The notes beneath the pieces are model-generated. The model saw only the letters and a program-made list of their open reading frames with translations, did not search any database and was not told the DNA's origin. Positions 38,999 to 47,441 of a stretch of 64,000 nt of DNA are shown piece by piece. Location: positions 159,291 to 223,290 of the forward strand of contig JACPUR010000019.1 of assembly GCA_016192135.1 (NCBI GenBank). Reading direction: 5' to 3'. The stretch comes from Candidatus Tectomicrobia bacterium. Its GTDB lineage: Bacteria; UBA8248. Each line of letters opens with the position of its first letter. Position 1 is the first letter of the stretch. A program made the position numbers and the translations under genes.

Positions 38999-39256
38999 TC
39001 AGCCCGAGCGGAGCGTCTCTTTGAGATAGTGGCCGAGGGCCCGGACGCTGCTCTCCCGTGTCGCCGAGCCCTCGGGATAGCAGAGGATTTCGTCGTCTAT
39101 CCGCGCGCGGCCCACGGGAATGCGCCGCCCCCCGGGGGTCCCGTCGTCGAAGAGCGGAAGGGCGAAGAGATGCGCGGCGTCGGGGTCGCGGAGGGCGGTC
39201 CCCGCGATGCGGGCCGCCCGCTCCAGGATGTCGACGTAAACGCGATCTTCCGCCAC
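38999..39256 (-). CDS. Small hypothetical protein downstream of the RDD gene
   Basis: An 85-residue protein beginning (as GTG) MAEDRVYVDILERAARIAGT, with a predicted helix, then ALPLFDDGTPGGRRIPVGRA and a closing helix ESSVRALGHYLKETLR. The GTG at 39256 lies 7 nt after the RDD stop codon, so it is probably coupled. The longer open frame to 39352 would overlap the RDD gene by some 90 bases and its extra residues are arginine/proline-rich shadow sequence. Family not recognised. Confidence 0.5.
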   Translation of the reverse strand: MAEDRVYVDILERAARIAGTALRDPDAAHLFALPLFDDGTPGGRRIPVGRARIDDEILCYPEGSATRESSVRALGHYLKETLRSG

Positions 39257-39263
39257 TGGCCTG

Positions 39264-39815
39264 TCAGGGCGTGCTGGTGCCGGGCCGGAAGCCGCTGCGC
39301 GCTGGGGTGAGAGGCGCGGGGCGCTCCTCCTTGAGCACCACGGTATCCGCAATCTTGTCGTGCCAGGCCTGGGCGTCGCGGTCCCAGATGGCCCACAGGT
39401 AGCCCAGCCCGAAGAATATCCCGCTCACCGCCTTGCCCACGACTTCCCGGAGCACCATCCGCCAGAAGCCGGCCGGCTCGCCCGTCATCTTGTGCACCAC
39501 CCGCTCCCCGAGCAGCCATTTGCCCGGGGTGAGCCCCCGGCGCATCAGCAGGAGCCCGATCGCCATGTAGGCGATCGAGGCCACCTGGGCGAACCAAAGG
39601 GGGGAATCGTCGAAGGGGCTCCGGGACCACCCGGAGGCGATCTGGAGGGTCACGGTGAAGACGATGTAGCCGAGCAGGGGGTCGACCACGGTGGCCAGCA
39701 GGCGCCGCACCAGGCTGGCCTTCACCCCTGCCGCCGGCTTGGGGATGAAGGCGTCGCACCAGATGCAGAAGAGGCGATCGGGCACGATCTCGCGGGCGCA
39801 GCGCGGGCACTCCAT
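39264..39815 (-). CDS. RDD family membrane protein with N-terminal zinc ribbon
   Basis: A 183-residue protein. The first 22 residues, MECPRCAREIVPDRLFCIWC, form a two-CxxC zinc-ribbon. The RDD domain follows: ASLVRRLLATVVDPLLGYIV with the family's R..D pair, GLLLMRRGLTPGKWLLGERV, and WDRDAQAWHDKIADTVVL with the closing aspartates. Two to three membrane segments are present. GGAGGAAGGAGAG before the ATG at 39815 fixes the start. RDD proteins are of uncertain function; some act as ion/proton exchangers. Confidence 0.8.
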   Translation of the reverse strand: MECPRCAREIVPDRLFCIWCDAFIPKPAAGVKASLVRRLLATVVDPLLGYIVFTVTLQIASGWSRSPFDDSPLWFAQVASIAYMAIGLLLMRRGLTPGKWLLGERVVHKMTGEPAGFWRMVLREVVGKAVSGIFFGLGYLWAIWDRDAQAWHDKIADTVVLKEERPAPLTPARSGFRPGTSTP

Positions 39816-39912
39816 GCTCTCTCCTTCCTCCTCCGCCGGGGCGGGGCCGCCCGGGGCGGGCATACTCTAGCATTCCTGGCGGGACGGCGCAGGGCGTGGC
39901 GTAGCGCCAAAT

Positions 39913-39987
39913 GTAGGGGCAGGCCCCTGTGCCTGCTCACACCTATATCTGCCTGGGAATTGGGCGGCCACAGGGGGCCGCCCCTAC
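39913..39987. repeat. Palindromic repeat family A, paired copies
   Basis: One copy begins GTAGGGGCAGGCCCC at 39913 and continues GTGCCTGC; a second reads GGGCGGCCACAG, then GGGGGCCGCCCCTAC, ending at 39987. The terminal CTA (39984-39986) is the complement of the stop codon of the GNAT gene on the minus strand. Confidence 0.8.
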
Positions 39988-40535
39988 GCCTCCCGTCGCA
40001 GGACGTAAAGGAGCACCTCCCGCTCCCCGCCCCGCGCGGGCGCGGGATGGACTCCCCGCCCCGCCAGCCGGAAGCCCGCCTTCTCCAGCACCCGCATCGA
40101 GGCCGCGTTGTCCGGAAAAACCCCCGCCTTGATCTCGCGTATCGGCAAATGGCCGAACGCCCACCCGGTCAGCGCCCGCACCGCCTCGGTGGCGTAGCCC
40201 CGCCCCCAGAAGGGCCGGCCGATCCAGTAGCCGATCTCCAGCCGGCCCTCGTTGTCCCCGGTTTCGAGACCGATGCACCCGGTGAGCCGCCCCGCCGCCT
40301 TCTCCTCGATGGCGAGCATGAGGCCCCGGCCCGCCTCCCGCTCCCCCGAGGCGAGGGCGAGCCAGGCCTCCGCGCCGCCCTCGGGGAAAGGATGCGGCAC
40401 CCGCGCCGTGTGGCGGGCCACCTCCCACTCCGAGAGGAGGGGCTCGATGGCGGGGGCGTCCGCCGGACTGGCGGGGCGGAGGATGAGCCGCGCCGTCTCC
40501 AGGGGGATGAACGTGGCGAAGGCGGGGAAGGGCAT
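39984..40535 (-). CDS. GNAT family N-acetyltransferase (RimJ/RimL-like)
   Basis: A 183-residue acetyltransferase. The start region ARLILRPASPADAPAIEPLL is typical of the RimJ/RimL/Ala-acetyltransferase group. Acetyl-CoA binding is shown by RLEIGYWIGRPFWGRGYATE, and then AVRALTGWAFGHLPIREIKA, GVFPDNAASMRVLEKAGFRL, the classic NxxSxRVLEKxGF block. The ATG at 40535 is chosen because upstream codons of the open frame translate the family C repeat. The stop codon lies inside the family A repeat. Possible roles: protein N-terminal or small-amine acetylation. Confidence 0.85.
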   Translation of the reverse strand: MPFPAFATFIPLETARLILRPASPADAPAIEPLLSEWEVARHTARVPHPFPEGGAEAWLALASGEREAGRGLMLAIEEKAAGRLTGCIGLETGDNEGRLEIGYWIGRPFWGRGYATEAVRALTGWAFGHLPIREIKAGVFPDNAASMRVLEKAGFRLAGRGVHPAPARGGEREVLLYVLRREA

Positions 40536-40562
40536 CGTGGTCGGCTCGCGGGAGAGATTGGT

Positions 40563-40653
40563 TTTCCCTCTCCCTCCGGGAGAGGGTAGGGTGAGGGAAA
40601 AGCCGCTGGTGGAGCTGCCCTCACCCCAGCCCTCTCCCAAAGGGAGAGGGGGC
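40563..40653. repeat. Palindromic repeat family C, second copy
   Basis: TTCCCTCTCCCTCCGGGAGA, GGGTAGGGTGAGGG on the left is balanced by CCCTCACCCCAGCCCTCTCC and AAAGGGAGAGGG on the right. It resembles the copy at 14260-14395. It occupies the gap between the GNAT and uracil-DNA glycosylase genes. Confidence 0.85.
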
Positions 40654-40703
40654 AAGGCGTCTGCATCGTTCCTACGATCAACCGGCCAGCCTGTTCCGCC
40701 CCC

Positions 40704-41684
40704 CTACCCGAAGATCTCGATCTCCGGCTCCTTCTCGCCGAAGTAGACCGCCTTCACCTTCTTCAGGTCCTCGAGCACGAGGCGCTTGTCGCCCGGGTTC
40801 CGCAGCAGGTAGGCCGGATGGTAGGTCGCGAGGCAGGGGACGCCCTGGTAGCGGCCGAACTTCCCCCGCAGCTTGCCGATGGGGGTCTTGGTCTGGAGCA
40901 GCCACTGCGCGGCGAACTTGCCGAGCGCCACGATGAGCCGGGGCCGGATGATGGCGAGCTGCTTCTTGAGGTAGGGCTCGCAGGAGGCGATCTCGTCCGG
41001 CTCGGGGTTGCGGTTGCCAGGCGGGCGGCACTTCAGGATGTTGCAGATGTACACTTCACTGCGCGGGACCTCGATCACGTTCTCGATCATCTTGGTGAGC
41101 ATCTGGCCCGCCCGCCCCACGAAGGGGATGCCCTGGGCATCCTCGTCCGCCCCCGGCGCCTCCCCCACGAAGACGAGCTTGGCCTTGGGGCTCCCCACGC
41201 CGAAGACGAGGTTCGTCCGCCCCGCCCCGAGCTTGCAGCGCAGGCAGCCCGCCACCGCGAGGCCGAGCGCCTCCAGGGTCATCTCCTCCTCCGGGTCGAA
41301 GGGCAGGGGCGGGGGCGCGGGGAGGGAGCCCTTGCGCCCGGAGGCGGCGGGAGGGGACATCGGGGAAATCTCCATCATCGGCAGGAGCCCGGGCTGGACC
41401 GTCCGGGGCGGCGCCTGCGGCGGGGAGAAAGCCTGCGCAGGGGCTTCCTTCACGGCCGAGGGGGCCTCCGCCGGGGGGTAGGCCGCCGGGCGCGGCACAG
41501 GCGCGGGGGCCGAAGGCGCGGTCCGGGCGGGCGAAGGCGTCCCCTCCGCCCGGGGCCGGGCCGCGAGGGAGACGTACTGCACCCCCGCGGCGCGGAGGCT
41601 TTTCATGTGCCCGAGCAGGGCCCGGGCGATCTCGTCGCGTTCGGCCACGGCGTCACCGGTGGGGGCGGGGCGGAGGAAAACCAT
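40704..41684 (-). CDS. Uracil-DNA glycosylase, family 4 (4Fe-4S type)
   Basis: Removes uracil from DNA. The catalytic part is the C-terminal 200 residues: cluster cysteines in CLRCKLG and later in [20 protein letters not shown], motif A in [20 protein letters not shown], and motif B in [13 protein letters not shown]. The first 120 residues are a proline/alanine-rich low-complexity linker with an N-terminal helix ([20 protein letters not shown]), an arrangement seen in several family 4 enzymes. The ATG at 41684 is the likeliest start; no strong ribosome site is visible. Confidence 0.88.
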   Translation of the reverse strand: MVFLRPAPTGDAVAERDEIARALLGHMKSLRAAGVQYVSLAARPRAEGTPSPARTAPSAPAPVPRPAAYPPAEAPSAVKEAPAQAFSPPQAPPRTVQPGLLPMMEISPMSPPAASGRKGSLPAPPPLPFDPEEEMTLEALGLAVAGCLRCKLGAGRTNLVFGVGSPKAKLVFVGEAPGADEDAQGIPFVGRAGQMLTKMIENVIEVPRSEVYICNILKCRPPGNRNPEPDEIASCEPYLKKQLAIIRPRLIVALGKFAAQWLLQTKTPIGKLRGKFGRYQGVPCLATYHPAYLLRNPGDKRLVLEDLKKVKAVYFGEKEPEIEIFG

Positions 41685-41774
41685 TATCCAGGCAAATTCT
41701 AATGCACGCGTCATGGAAAAGAAAGGCTGCGGACACGCTTTGCAGGGGCGAGGCATGCTCGCCATGCGGGTCCC

Positions 41775-41864
41775 GTAGGGGCGGTTCGCGAACCGCTCCT
41801 ACACAAACCAGCGCGGCCGGCGTTCCCGGACGGCTTCGGCCGACTGAAGGCCGGTCGCCCCTAC
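41775..41864. repeat. Palindromic repeat family A, full copy plus half copy
   Basis: A near-perfect 28-bp palindrome (GTAGGGGCGGTTCG to CGAACCGCTCCTAC, 41775-41802) is followed by a right half GGCCGGTCGCCCCTAC (41849-41864). The CTA at 41861-41863 provides the TAG stop of coaBC on the minus strand. Confidence 0.8.
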
Positions 41865-43098
41865 GAAACGGAACCCTGCCTCGCCTGCCACATCCCGGCC
41901 AGCCGGTCGAGGATGAGACCGGCCAGGGCCTCTTTGCGCTGGGCGGGGAGGGACTCCTCCCTTCCGTCCGCCCCGATGAGAAGGGCCGCCGAGCTGTCCG
42001 CCCCCATGGCGTCCTGCCCCCCCGAGACCAGGTTGGCCACGATGAGGTCGAGTTTCTTGCGGCGGAGCTTCTCCCGCGCGTTTTTCTCCAGGTCCTCCGT
42101 CTCGGCCGCGAAGCCGACGAGGAGGCGATCCCCCTTCGTCTTCCCCATCTCGGCCAGGATGTCCGCCGTGCGCTCGAGCTCGAGGACGAGGGGGCCGTCC
42201 TCCTTCTTGCGCTTGCGGCCGAGGGGCCGGACGGGGCGGTAGTCCGCCACGGCGGCGGCCATGATGCCGGCGTGGGCCTCGCGCCAGGCGGCGAGCACCG
42301 CCTCCCGCATCTGGGCGGCGGACTCGACCCGCACCGTCCGGAGGCCGGGCGGGTCGGGCAGGCTGGCCGGGCCGCTCACGAGGGTGACCTCGGCCCCGCG
42401 CGCGGCAGCCCCGGCGGCGAGGGCGTAGCCCATCTTGCCGCTCGAGCGGTTGGTGAGGTAGCGGATGGCGTCCCACCGCTCCCGGGTGGGCCCCGCCGAA
42501 ACCACGAGGCGCATTCCGCCCAGGTCGTGCCTGGGCACGAGCAGGCGCAGCGCCTCCCGGAGGATGTCCTCCGGCTCGGGCATCCGCCCCGCCCCCTCGC
42601 CCTCCTCGGCGCGCGCCATCCGGCCCGTCCCGGGCGGCATCACGGCGTGGCCGCGCTCCCGGAGCTTGCGCACGTTCTCCTGGACGGCGGGGCTCCCCCA
42701 CATGCGCGGGTTCATGGCCGGGACGGCGAGGACGGGGGGCCGGGCCGAGAGGAGGAGGGTCGAGAGGAAGTCGTCCCCGATCCCCCCGCGAACTTGCCGA
42801 TGATGTTGGCCGTGGCCGGGGCGACGATGATCAGGTCCGCGCGGTCGCTGAGGGAGACGTGGGGCATCTCGCCCGGACGCTCGGCGCCCTCGATGGGGAA
42901 CATGCGCGAGATGGGCGGGCGCCCCGTCAGCACCTCGAAGGGCAGGGGCTGGACGAAGGCGAGGGCGCTTTGGGTGAGCACCGCCTGGACCTCCGCCCCC
43001 TGGAGCGCGAGCTGGCGGGCGAGATCGATGGCCTTGTAGGCCGCGATGCCCCCCGAGACTCCGAGTACGATTCTCTTGCCGGCGAGCGCCCCGCTCAT
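41861..43098 (-). CDS. coaBC: Phosphopantothenoylcysteine decarboxylase / phosphopantothenate-cysteine ligase, frameshifted
   Basis: Bifunctional coenzyme A enzyme. The CoaC half begins at 43098 (KRIVLGVSGGIAAYKAIDLA) and includes HVSLSDRADLIIVAPATANI. The CoaB half, in another frame, reads MNPRMWGSPAVQENVRKLRE, VVSAGPTRERWDAIRYLTNR, SSGKMGYALAAGAAARGAEV and AAVADYRP. The frames meet at a run of six C on the + strand (42782-42787): one more base would restore a continuous IGKFAGGIGDDFLSTLLLSA-like joint into PAMNPRMW. Because the gene is essential, a sequencing or assembly error in the homopolymer is likeliest; true slippage or separate proteins are alternatives. It overlaps the gmk stop (ATGA), and rpoZ is missing from its usual place. 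Confidence 0.85.
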
Positions 43099-43682
43099 GC
43101 GCCCGCCCCCGCCGCCTTCGACCGGTGCGCGGCGATGATGTCCGAGAGTTCCCGGAAGGCCGCGTCCAGGTCCTCGTTCACGATGACGTAGTCGTAGAGG
43201 GCGCGCCGGGACATCTCCTCCTCGGCGCGCGCGAGCCGCCGCGCGATGCGGTCCTCGGCCTCGGCCCCGCGCTTGCGGAGCCGCTTGGCGAGTTCCTCGA
43301 TCGAGGGAGGCATGACGAAGATGAGAGTGGCGTCCGGGCGGCGGCGCTTCACCTGGAGGGCCCCCTGCACGTCGAGGTCCATGATCACGTCCTCGCCCGC
43401 CTCCAGCTTGCGGTCCACCCCGTCGGAGGGAGTGCCGTAGTGGTCGCCGAACACCTCGGCCCACTCCAGGAAGCCGCTGGCCTTGATCCGCCGGTGGAAG
43501 TCCTCCGGCGTGAGGAAGAAATAATGCACGCCCTCCTTCTCGTAGCTCCGGGGCGGGCGCGTCGTGGCGCTGACGGAGTGCCAGATGCCCGGGATCTCGC
43601 GCACCGCGCGCTCGATCAGGGAGGACTTTCCCGTGCCCGACGGCGCGGAGAGCACGAAGATGTGGCCTCGGCGGCGGCTCAT
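43095..43682 (-). CDS. gmk: Guanylate kinase
   Basis: Phosphorylates GMP to GDP. The 195-residue protein has the P-loop FVLSAPSGTGKSSLIERAV, the GMP-binding SVSATTRPPRSYEKEGVHYF, GFLEWAEVFGDHYGTPSDGV and VIMDLDVQGALQVKRRRPDA. The C-terminal ALYDYVIVNEDLDAAFREL closes the fold. Its start overlaps the yicC stop by 4 bases and its stop overlaps coaBC, so yicC-gmk-coaBC is one tightly coupled operon. Confidence 0.95.
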   Translation of the reverse strand: MSRRRGHIFVLSAPSGTGKSSLIERAVREIPGIWHSVSATTRPPRSYEKEGVHYFFLTPEDFHRRIKASGFLEWAEVFGDHYGTPSDGVDRKLEAGEDVIMDLDVQGALQVKRRRPDATLIFVMPPSIEELAKRLRKRGAEAEDRIARRLARAEEEMSRRALYDYVIVNEDLDAAFRELSDIIAAHRSKAAGAGA

Positions 43683-44554
43683 TCGGCGTTCTGCACCTGC
43701 TCGCGGATCCGCTCGATGGCGCTCTTGAGGTCCACGGCACGCTGGGTGAGGGGAAGGTCGGAGGATTTCGAGGCGATGGTGTTGGCCTCCCGGTTCATCT
43801 CCTGCACGAGGAAGTCGAGCTTCCGCCCCGCCGGGCCGGGCGCCGCCAGCATCTCCCGGAACTGCACGATGTGGCTCTCGAGCCGGCTCAGCTCCTCGCT
43901 GATGTCCCCGCGCTCGGCCGCGTAGATGAGCTCCTGCTCCAGCCGGCCCGGGTCCAGGGTCAGGCCCTCGGCGAGCTTCACGAGGCGCTCGCGCAGCCGG
44001 GACTGGATGGCCTCGCGCGCCTCGGGCACCCGCTCCCGGATCTCGCCGCAGATGCGCTCCACCTCGGCCAGGAGGCCCATGAGGTCGAGGTCCAGGGCCG
44101 CCCCCTCCCGGCGGCGCATGCCGCCCAGGGTGTCCAGGGCCTCGCCGAGGGCGCCGAGCAGGGGCCCGCGCAGCTCCTCCTCGGCGAAGGACGACTCCTG
44201 GGGCCGCAGGGCGTCCCGGAACCCGGCCAGGAGGGAGATGTCCACGTCCCCCGGCAGCTTCAGGTCCTTGGCGAGCGCCCGGAGGGAGTTCACGAGGGCG
44301 CGGGCGGCGGCCGGGTCCACGGCGGGCGCGCCGTCCGCGGTCTCGTCCAGGCGGATGTAGACGTCGAAGCGCCCCCGGGCGAAGCGGGCCTTGATGGCCT
44401 CCCGGACCTCGCTCTCCAGGGAGAGCGACCAGCGCGGGCCGCGGACGGAGGCCTCGAGGAAGCGGTGATTCACCGACCGGGCCTCCACCGTCAGGGTGCC
44501 CCCGCGCAGGGGGCGCTGGCCGGAGCCGTAGCCGGTCATGCTCTCCGTGGCCAT
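43679..44554 (-). CDS. YicC family endoribonuclease-like protein
   Basis: A 291-residue YicC/RmuC-unrelated family protein; members have been reported as RNases. The diagnostic start MATESMTGYGSGQRPLRGGT, TVEARSVNHRFLEASVRGPR and the C-terminal block RLESHIVQFREMLAAPGPAG, RKLDFLVQEMNREANTIASK, SSDLPLTQRAVDLKSAIERI match the family well. GGAGGA lies 4-5 nt before the ATG at 44554. It heads the yicC-gmk-coaBC operon, the usual genomic context, and is divergent from rqcH. Confidence 0.92.
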   Translation of the reverse strand: MATESMTGYGSGQRPLRGGTLTVEARSVNHRFLEASVRGPRWSLSLESEVREAIKARFARGRFDVYIRLDETADGAPAVDPAAARALVNSLRALAKDLKLPGDVDISLLAGFRDALRPQESSFAEEELRGPLLGALGEALDTLGGMRRREGAALDLDLMGLLAEVERICGEIRERVPEAREAIQSRLRERLVKLAEGLTLDPGRLEQELIYAAERGDISEELSRLESHIVQFREMLAAPGPAGRKLDFLVQEMNREANTIASKSSDLPLTQRAVDLKSAIERIREQVQNAE

Positions 44555-44673
44555 GTTTCCTCCGTCAAGCGATTTAACGCCGCTATCAAAAAAGATTACA
44601 GTAAGTTCCGGAGGGAGCCGTGTCAATTTGGGGGCCGGGCCTCCGGCGGCCCCCCGAACCCGGACAATAGCCC

Positions 44674-46419
44674 ATGGACGCATTCATCCTCCAGGCCGTC
44701 GCCCGCGAGCTGGACGCGGCGCTGCGGGGCGCCCGCCTCGAGAAGGCCGCCCAGGCCGGCCCCTGCACCTACCTCCTCGGCTTCGCCTGCCGGGATAGGC
44801 GGGCGCGGCGGCTCCTCCTGAGCGCGGACCCCGCCCACCCGAGGCTCCACCTCACCTCGGAGTCCCCCCCCTCCGTGCCCGAGCCGGGGGATTTCCTGCG
44901 GAGCCTGCGCAAGCACCTCGCGGGCGCCCGGGTCTCCCGGGTGGCGGCGGGGGAGTGGGAGCGCGTGGTGCAGCTCTCGCTGGAGCGGCCGGCCGGGAAG
45001 GGGACGGCCACGTTCGCCCTCTTGGCCGAGGTGATGGGGCGCTGGAGCAACCTCATCCTCCTGGACGGGAAGACGGGCGCCATCCTGGACGCCACCCGCC
45101 TCTCGACGGACGAGGCGAACCCCGGGCGCCCGGTGGCGCGCGGGAGCGCCTACCGCCTGCCCCCCGCCCAAAAGAAGCCCGCCCCGGACTCGGTGGACGA
45201 GGCGGCCTTCCTCGGCCTCCTGGCCGGGGCCGGTCTGGCGGAGGCGGACCCGAAGGAGCGGGCGCGCTGGCTGGTGCGCGCCTTCGCGGGCATCAGCCCC
45301 GGCGCCGCTTCCGAGATCGCCGCCCGCGCCGGCGGGGACACCCGGTCCTTCTGGGAGGCCTTCGCCTGGGCGGTGGAAAGCTACCGGGCGGGCCGCTTCC
45401 AGCCCGCCCTCCTCCTGGATGCGCGGGGGGCCCCGTCCGGGCTGAGCGCGCTCGGGGCGGCGGGACTGCACCCGGGCCGGACCCGGCCCTTTCCCTCCAT
45501 GAACGAGGCGGCGGACGACTTCTACCGCGGCGCGGCCGGCGGGACTTCCCTGCGCCGGGCGCGGGAGGCGCTGGCCGCCCGGGTGAAGAGTCTTCTCAAG
45601 CGGACCGAGCGCAACCTCGCCGCCGTCGGGCGGGACCTGCTCCAGGCGGAGGCGGCCGAGGACTGCCGCCTGAAGGGCGAGCTCCTGCTCCGGAACCTGG
45701 AGGGGCTGGAGGAGCGCGCGGCCTCCGTCCGGCTCCCGCACGACGGGACAGAGATCGAGGTCCCGCTCGACCCCCGCTACCCGCCCTCCGAGAACGCCCA
45801 GCGGTATTTCCGGCGCTACAAGAAGCTCAAGCGCCTCCTCGGCGCGGGCGGCCGGCGCCGGCAGGACCTCGAGGCCGAGCGCGCTTTCCTCGAGGGGCTG
45901 CTCTATGATGCGGAGGAGGCCGAGGGCCCGGAGGCGCTCGCCGGGGTGGGCCAGGCGCTGGAGGCGGGCGGCTTCTCCAAGAAGGCGGCCTCTCCGGCCC
46001 GCGGGCGGCGCCGGGCGGAGGCCCCTCCCGCCCGGCCCTACCGGCGGCTGGCCGCGCCCGGGGGCTGGGAGATCTTCGTCGGGAAGAACGCCCTCGGGAA
46101 CGAGGCGCTCCTGCGCCGGGTGGCGCGGGCGGGGGACACCTGGCTCCACGCCCAGGGGCTGCCGGGCAGCCACGTGCTCCTGCGCGCGGCGGGGGAGCCC
46201 GGGGAGGATGCCCTCCTCCAGGCGGCGGCGCTCGCCGCCTACCACAGCCGCGGGCGCGGGGACGGCCGGGTGCGGGTGGACTATCTCCCTGTCGAGCGGC
46301 TCCGCCGCCCGCGGGGGGCGCGCCCCGGCCAGGTCATCTTCACGGGGCAGGGCACGGTGCTGGCCTCGCCCGAGGAGGGGGGCCGCCTGTTGAAGGAGCT
46401 GTCCGAGCGGGACGGCTGA
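44674..46419 (+). CDS. rqcH: RqcH/NFACT ribosome quality-control factor
   Basis: A 581-residue NFACT protein, which in bacteria binds obstructed 50S subunits and directs alanine tailing of stalled chains. NFACT-N: MDAFILQAVARELDAALRGA, RLEKAAQ, RPAGKGTATFALLAEVMGRW, SNLILLDGKTGAILDATR. A central helical coiled-coil holds LAARVKSLLKRTERNLAAVG, and LDPRYPPSENAQRYFRRYKK LKR. NFACT-R closes it: YRRLAAPGGWEIFVGKNALG, NEALLRRVARAGDTWLHAQG, LPGSHVLLR, and LAAYHSRGRGDGRVRVDYLP. The start is at the first ATG after a short divergent gap with yicC. Older annotations call it fibronectin-binding protein. Confidence 0.9.
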   Translation: MDAFILQAVARELDAALRGARLEKAAQAGPCTYLLGFACRDRRARRLLLSADPAHPRLHLTSESPPSVPEPGDFLRSLRKHLAGARVSRVAAGEWERVVQLSLERPAGKGTATFALLAEVMGRWSNLILLDGKTGAILDATRLSTDEANPGRPVARGSAYRLPPAQKKPAPDSVDEAAFLGLLAGAGLAEADPKERARWLVRAFAGISPGAASEIAARAGGDTRSFWEAFAWAVESYRAGRFQPALLLDARGAPSGLSALGAAGLHPGRTRPFPSMNEAADDFYRGAAGGTSLRRAREALAARVKSLLKRTERNLAAVGRDLLQAEAAEDCRLKGELLLRNLEGLEERAASVRLPHDGTEIEVPLDPRYPPSENAQRYFRRYKKLKRLLGAGGRRRQDLEAERAFLEGLLYDAEEAEGPEALAGVGQALEAGGFSKKAASPARGRRRAEAPPARPYRRLAAPGGWEIFVGKNALGNEALLRRVARAGDTWLHAQGLPGSHVLLRAAGEPGEDALLQAAALAAYHSRGRGDGRVRVDYLPVERLRRPRGARPGQVIFTGQGTVLASPEEGGRLLKELSERDG

Positions 46420-46452
46420 CCGCCGGTTCCGTCGCCGGGAAAGGGGGACGCG

Positions 46453-46749
46453 ATGAGGAAGATCATGTACCGGGGAGCGGCCGCGCTCGTGGTGTGGGGG
46501 ACGCTGGCCGGGTGCGCGGGATACGAATGGAGGAAGGCGGGGGCGACGCCGCAGCAGGTCATGCGGGACGAGGAGCTTTGCCAGCGGCACGCCGAGTCGA
46601 TCCGGCGGACGGCGCCGGCGGGGACGCTGCCCGGCACGACGGGAACTCCGGGATACACCAGCTCCTCTCCGAGCGAGGAGGTCGAGGTGACCAAGCGCTA
46701 CGTGAGCTGCATGGAGGCGAGAGGATACGAGCGGGCGAAGGCCCAGTAG
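46453..46749 (+). CDS. Small lipoprotein of unknown function
   Basis: A 98-residue protein with a lipoprotein signal: MRKIMYRGAAALVVWGTLAG followed by Cys21 in the lipobox LAGC. The mature part is hydrophilic, with two further cysteines (EELCQRHAES, RYVSCMEARGYERAK) and a Thr/Ser/Gly/Pro-rich middle. AAAGGGGGA precedes the ATG. It begins 33 nt after rqcH. The short cysteine-flanked form resembles small outer-membrane lipoproteins of unknown role. Confidence 0.7.
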   Translation: MRKIMYRGAAALVVWGTLAGCAGYEWRKAGATPQQVMRDEELCQRHAESIRRTAPAGTLPGTTGTPGYTSSSPSEEVEVTKRYVSCMEARGYERAKAQ

Positions 46750-46752
46750 GCC

Positions 46753-47307
46753 GTGACCCCGGCGGAGCGCTTCGACCAGGCGATCGAGATCATCCTCGCC
46801 GACAGGCGCGGCCTCATCGGCTTCCTGGGGGCGTTCTCCGAGGGGCAGGCGCGCTGGAAGCCGCCGGACGGGGAGTGGTCCATCCTGGAGGGCCTCGAGC
46901 ACGTCATGCGGGAGGAGTGGTCCTTCCGGGCGAACTTCCTGGCCGGCCTCCGGGAGGCCGAGGCCACGGGGGTGTGGGACAACGCCCCCGATCCGGTGGT
47001 GAAGTACGGCTGGGAGGCCATGCGGCGCCGGGAGCAGGGGCCGTCGATGGCCCCCGCCCACCTCCACCCGGCGGGGGAGGGAACCTGGGAGGGGATGAAG
47101 GCGGCGCTCTGGCCCGACCGCATGGCCACCCGGGAGGTCCTGCTGCCCTACCGTGCCCGCGACCTCGGCCGCCTCATCATTTTCATGAGCAAGCGGCTCG
47201 GCCACCTGAACGGCTACGACCGCATTGTGTATTGCGGAATTCACGATTACCTGCACCAGGACCAGATGGCGCGCGTGGCGGGCCAGCCGGGTTTCCCTCG
47301 GAAATAG
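46753..47307 (+). CDS. DinB family protein
   Basis: A 184-residue four-helix-bundle protein of the DinB/YfiT type. Expected histidine ligands occur in WSILEGLEHVMREEWSFRAN, in MSKRLGHLNGYDRIVYCGIH and DYLHQDQM. The opening helix is ERFDQAIEIILADRRGLIGF. Translation begins at GTG 46753, 3 nt after the lipoprotein stop, so it is likely coupled. Many members are metal- and thiol-dependent enzymes; nothing here points to a substrate. Confidence 0.75.
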   Translation: MTPAERFDQAIEIILADRRGLIGFLGAFSEGQARWKPPDGEWSILEGLEHVMREEWSFRANFLAGLREAEATGVWDNAPDPVVKYGWEAMRRREQGPSMAPAHLHPAGEGTWEGMKAALWPDRMATREVLLPYRARDLGRLIIFMSKRLGHLNGYDRIVYCGIHDYLHQDQMARVAGQPGFPRK

Positions 47308-47386
47308 GCGCTTTCCGCCCGTGCGCCTCTGGGCGCCCCCAGTGAACACCCGGATTTCATTCAGGGAAAAACGTTCTCGTATTTTC

Positions 47387-47435
47387 TTGACATTTCCTCG
47401 CCGCAATCCGTAAGATTCGCTTGAAATCTTATAAT
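47387..47435 (+). promoter_or_regulatory. Promoter and operator for the symporter operon
   Basis: TTGACA (47387-47392) and TAAGAT (47411-47416) are spaced by 18 nt; an alternative perfect TATAAT lies at 47430-47435. A dyad, TAAGATT (47411-47417) and AATCTTA (47425-47431), overlaps both -10 candidates and could be a repressor site. The region is the only AT-rich stretch between the DinB and symporter genes. Confidence 0.55.
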
Positions 47436-47441
47436 AATGAA

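Noticed and set aside
40536..40655. N-terminal extension of the GNAT protein to 40655
   Set aside because: It translates the family C repeat and lacks similarity to acetyltransferases.
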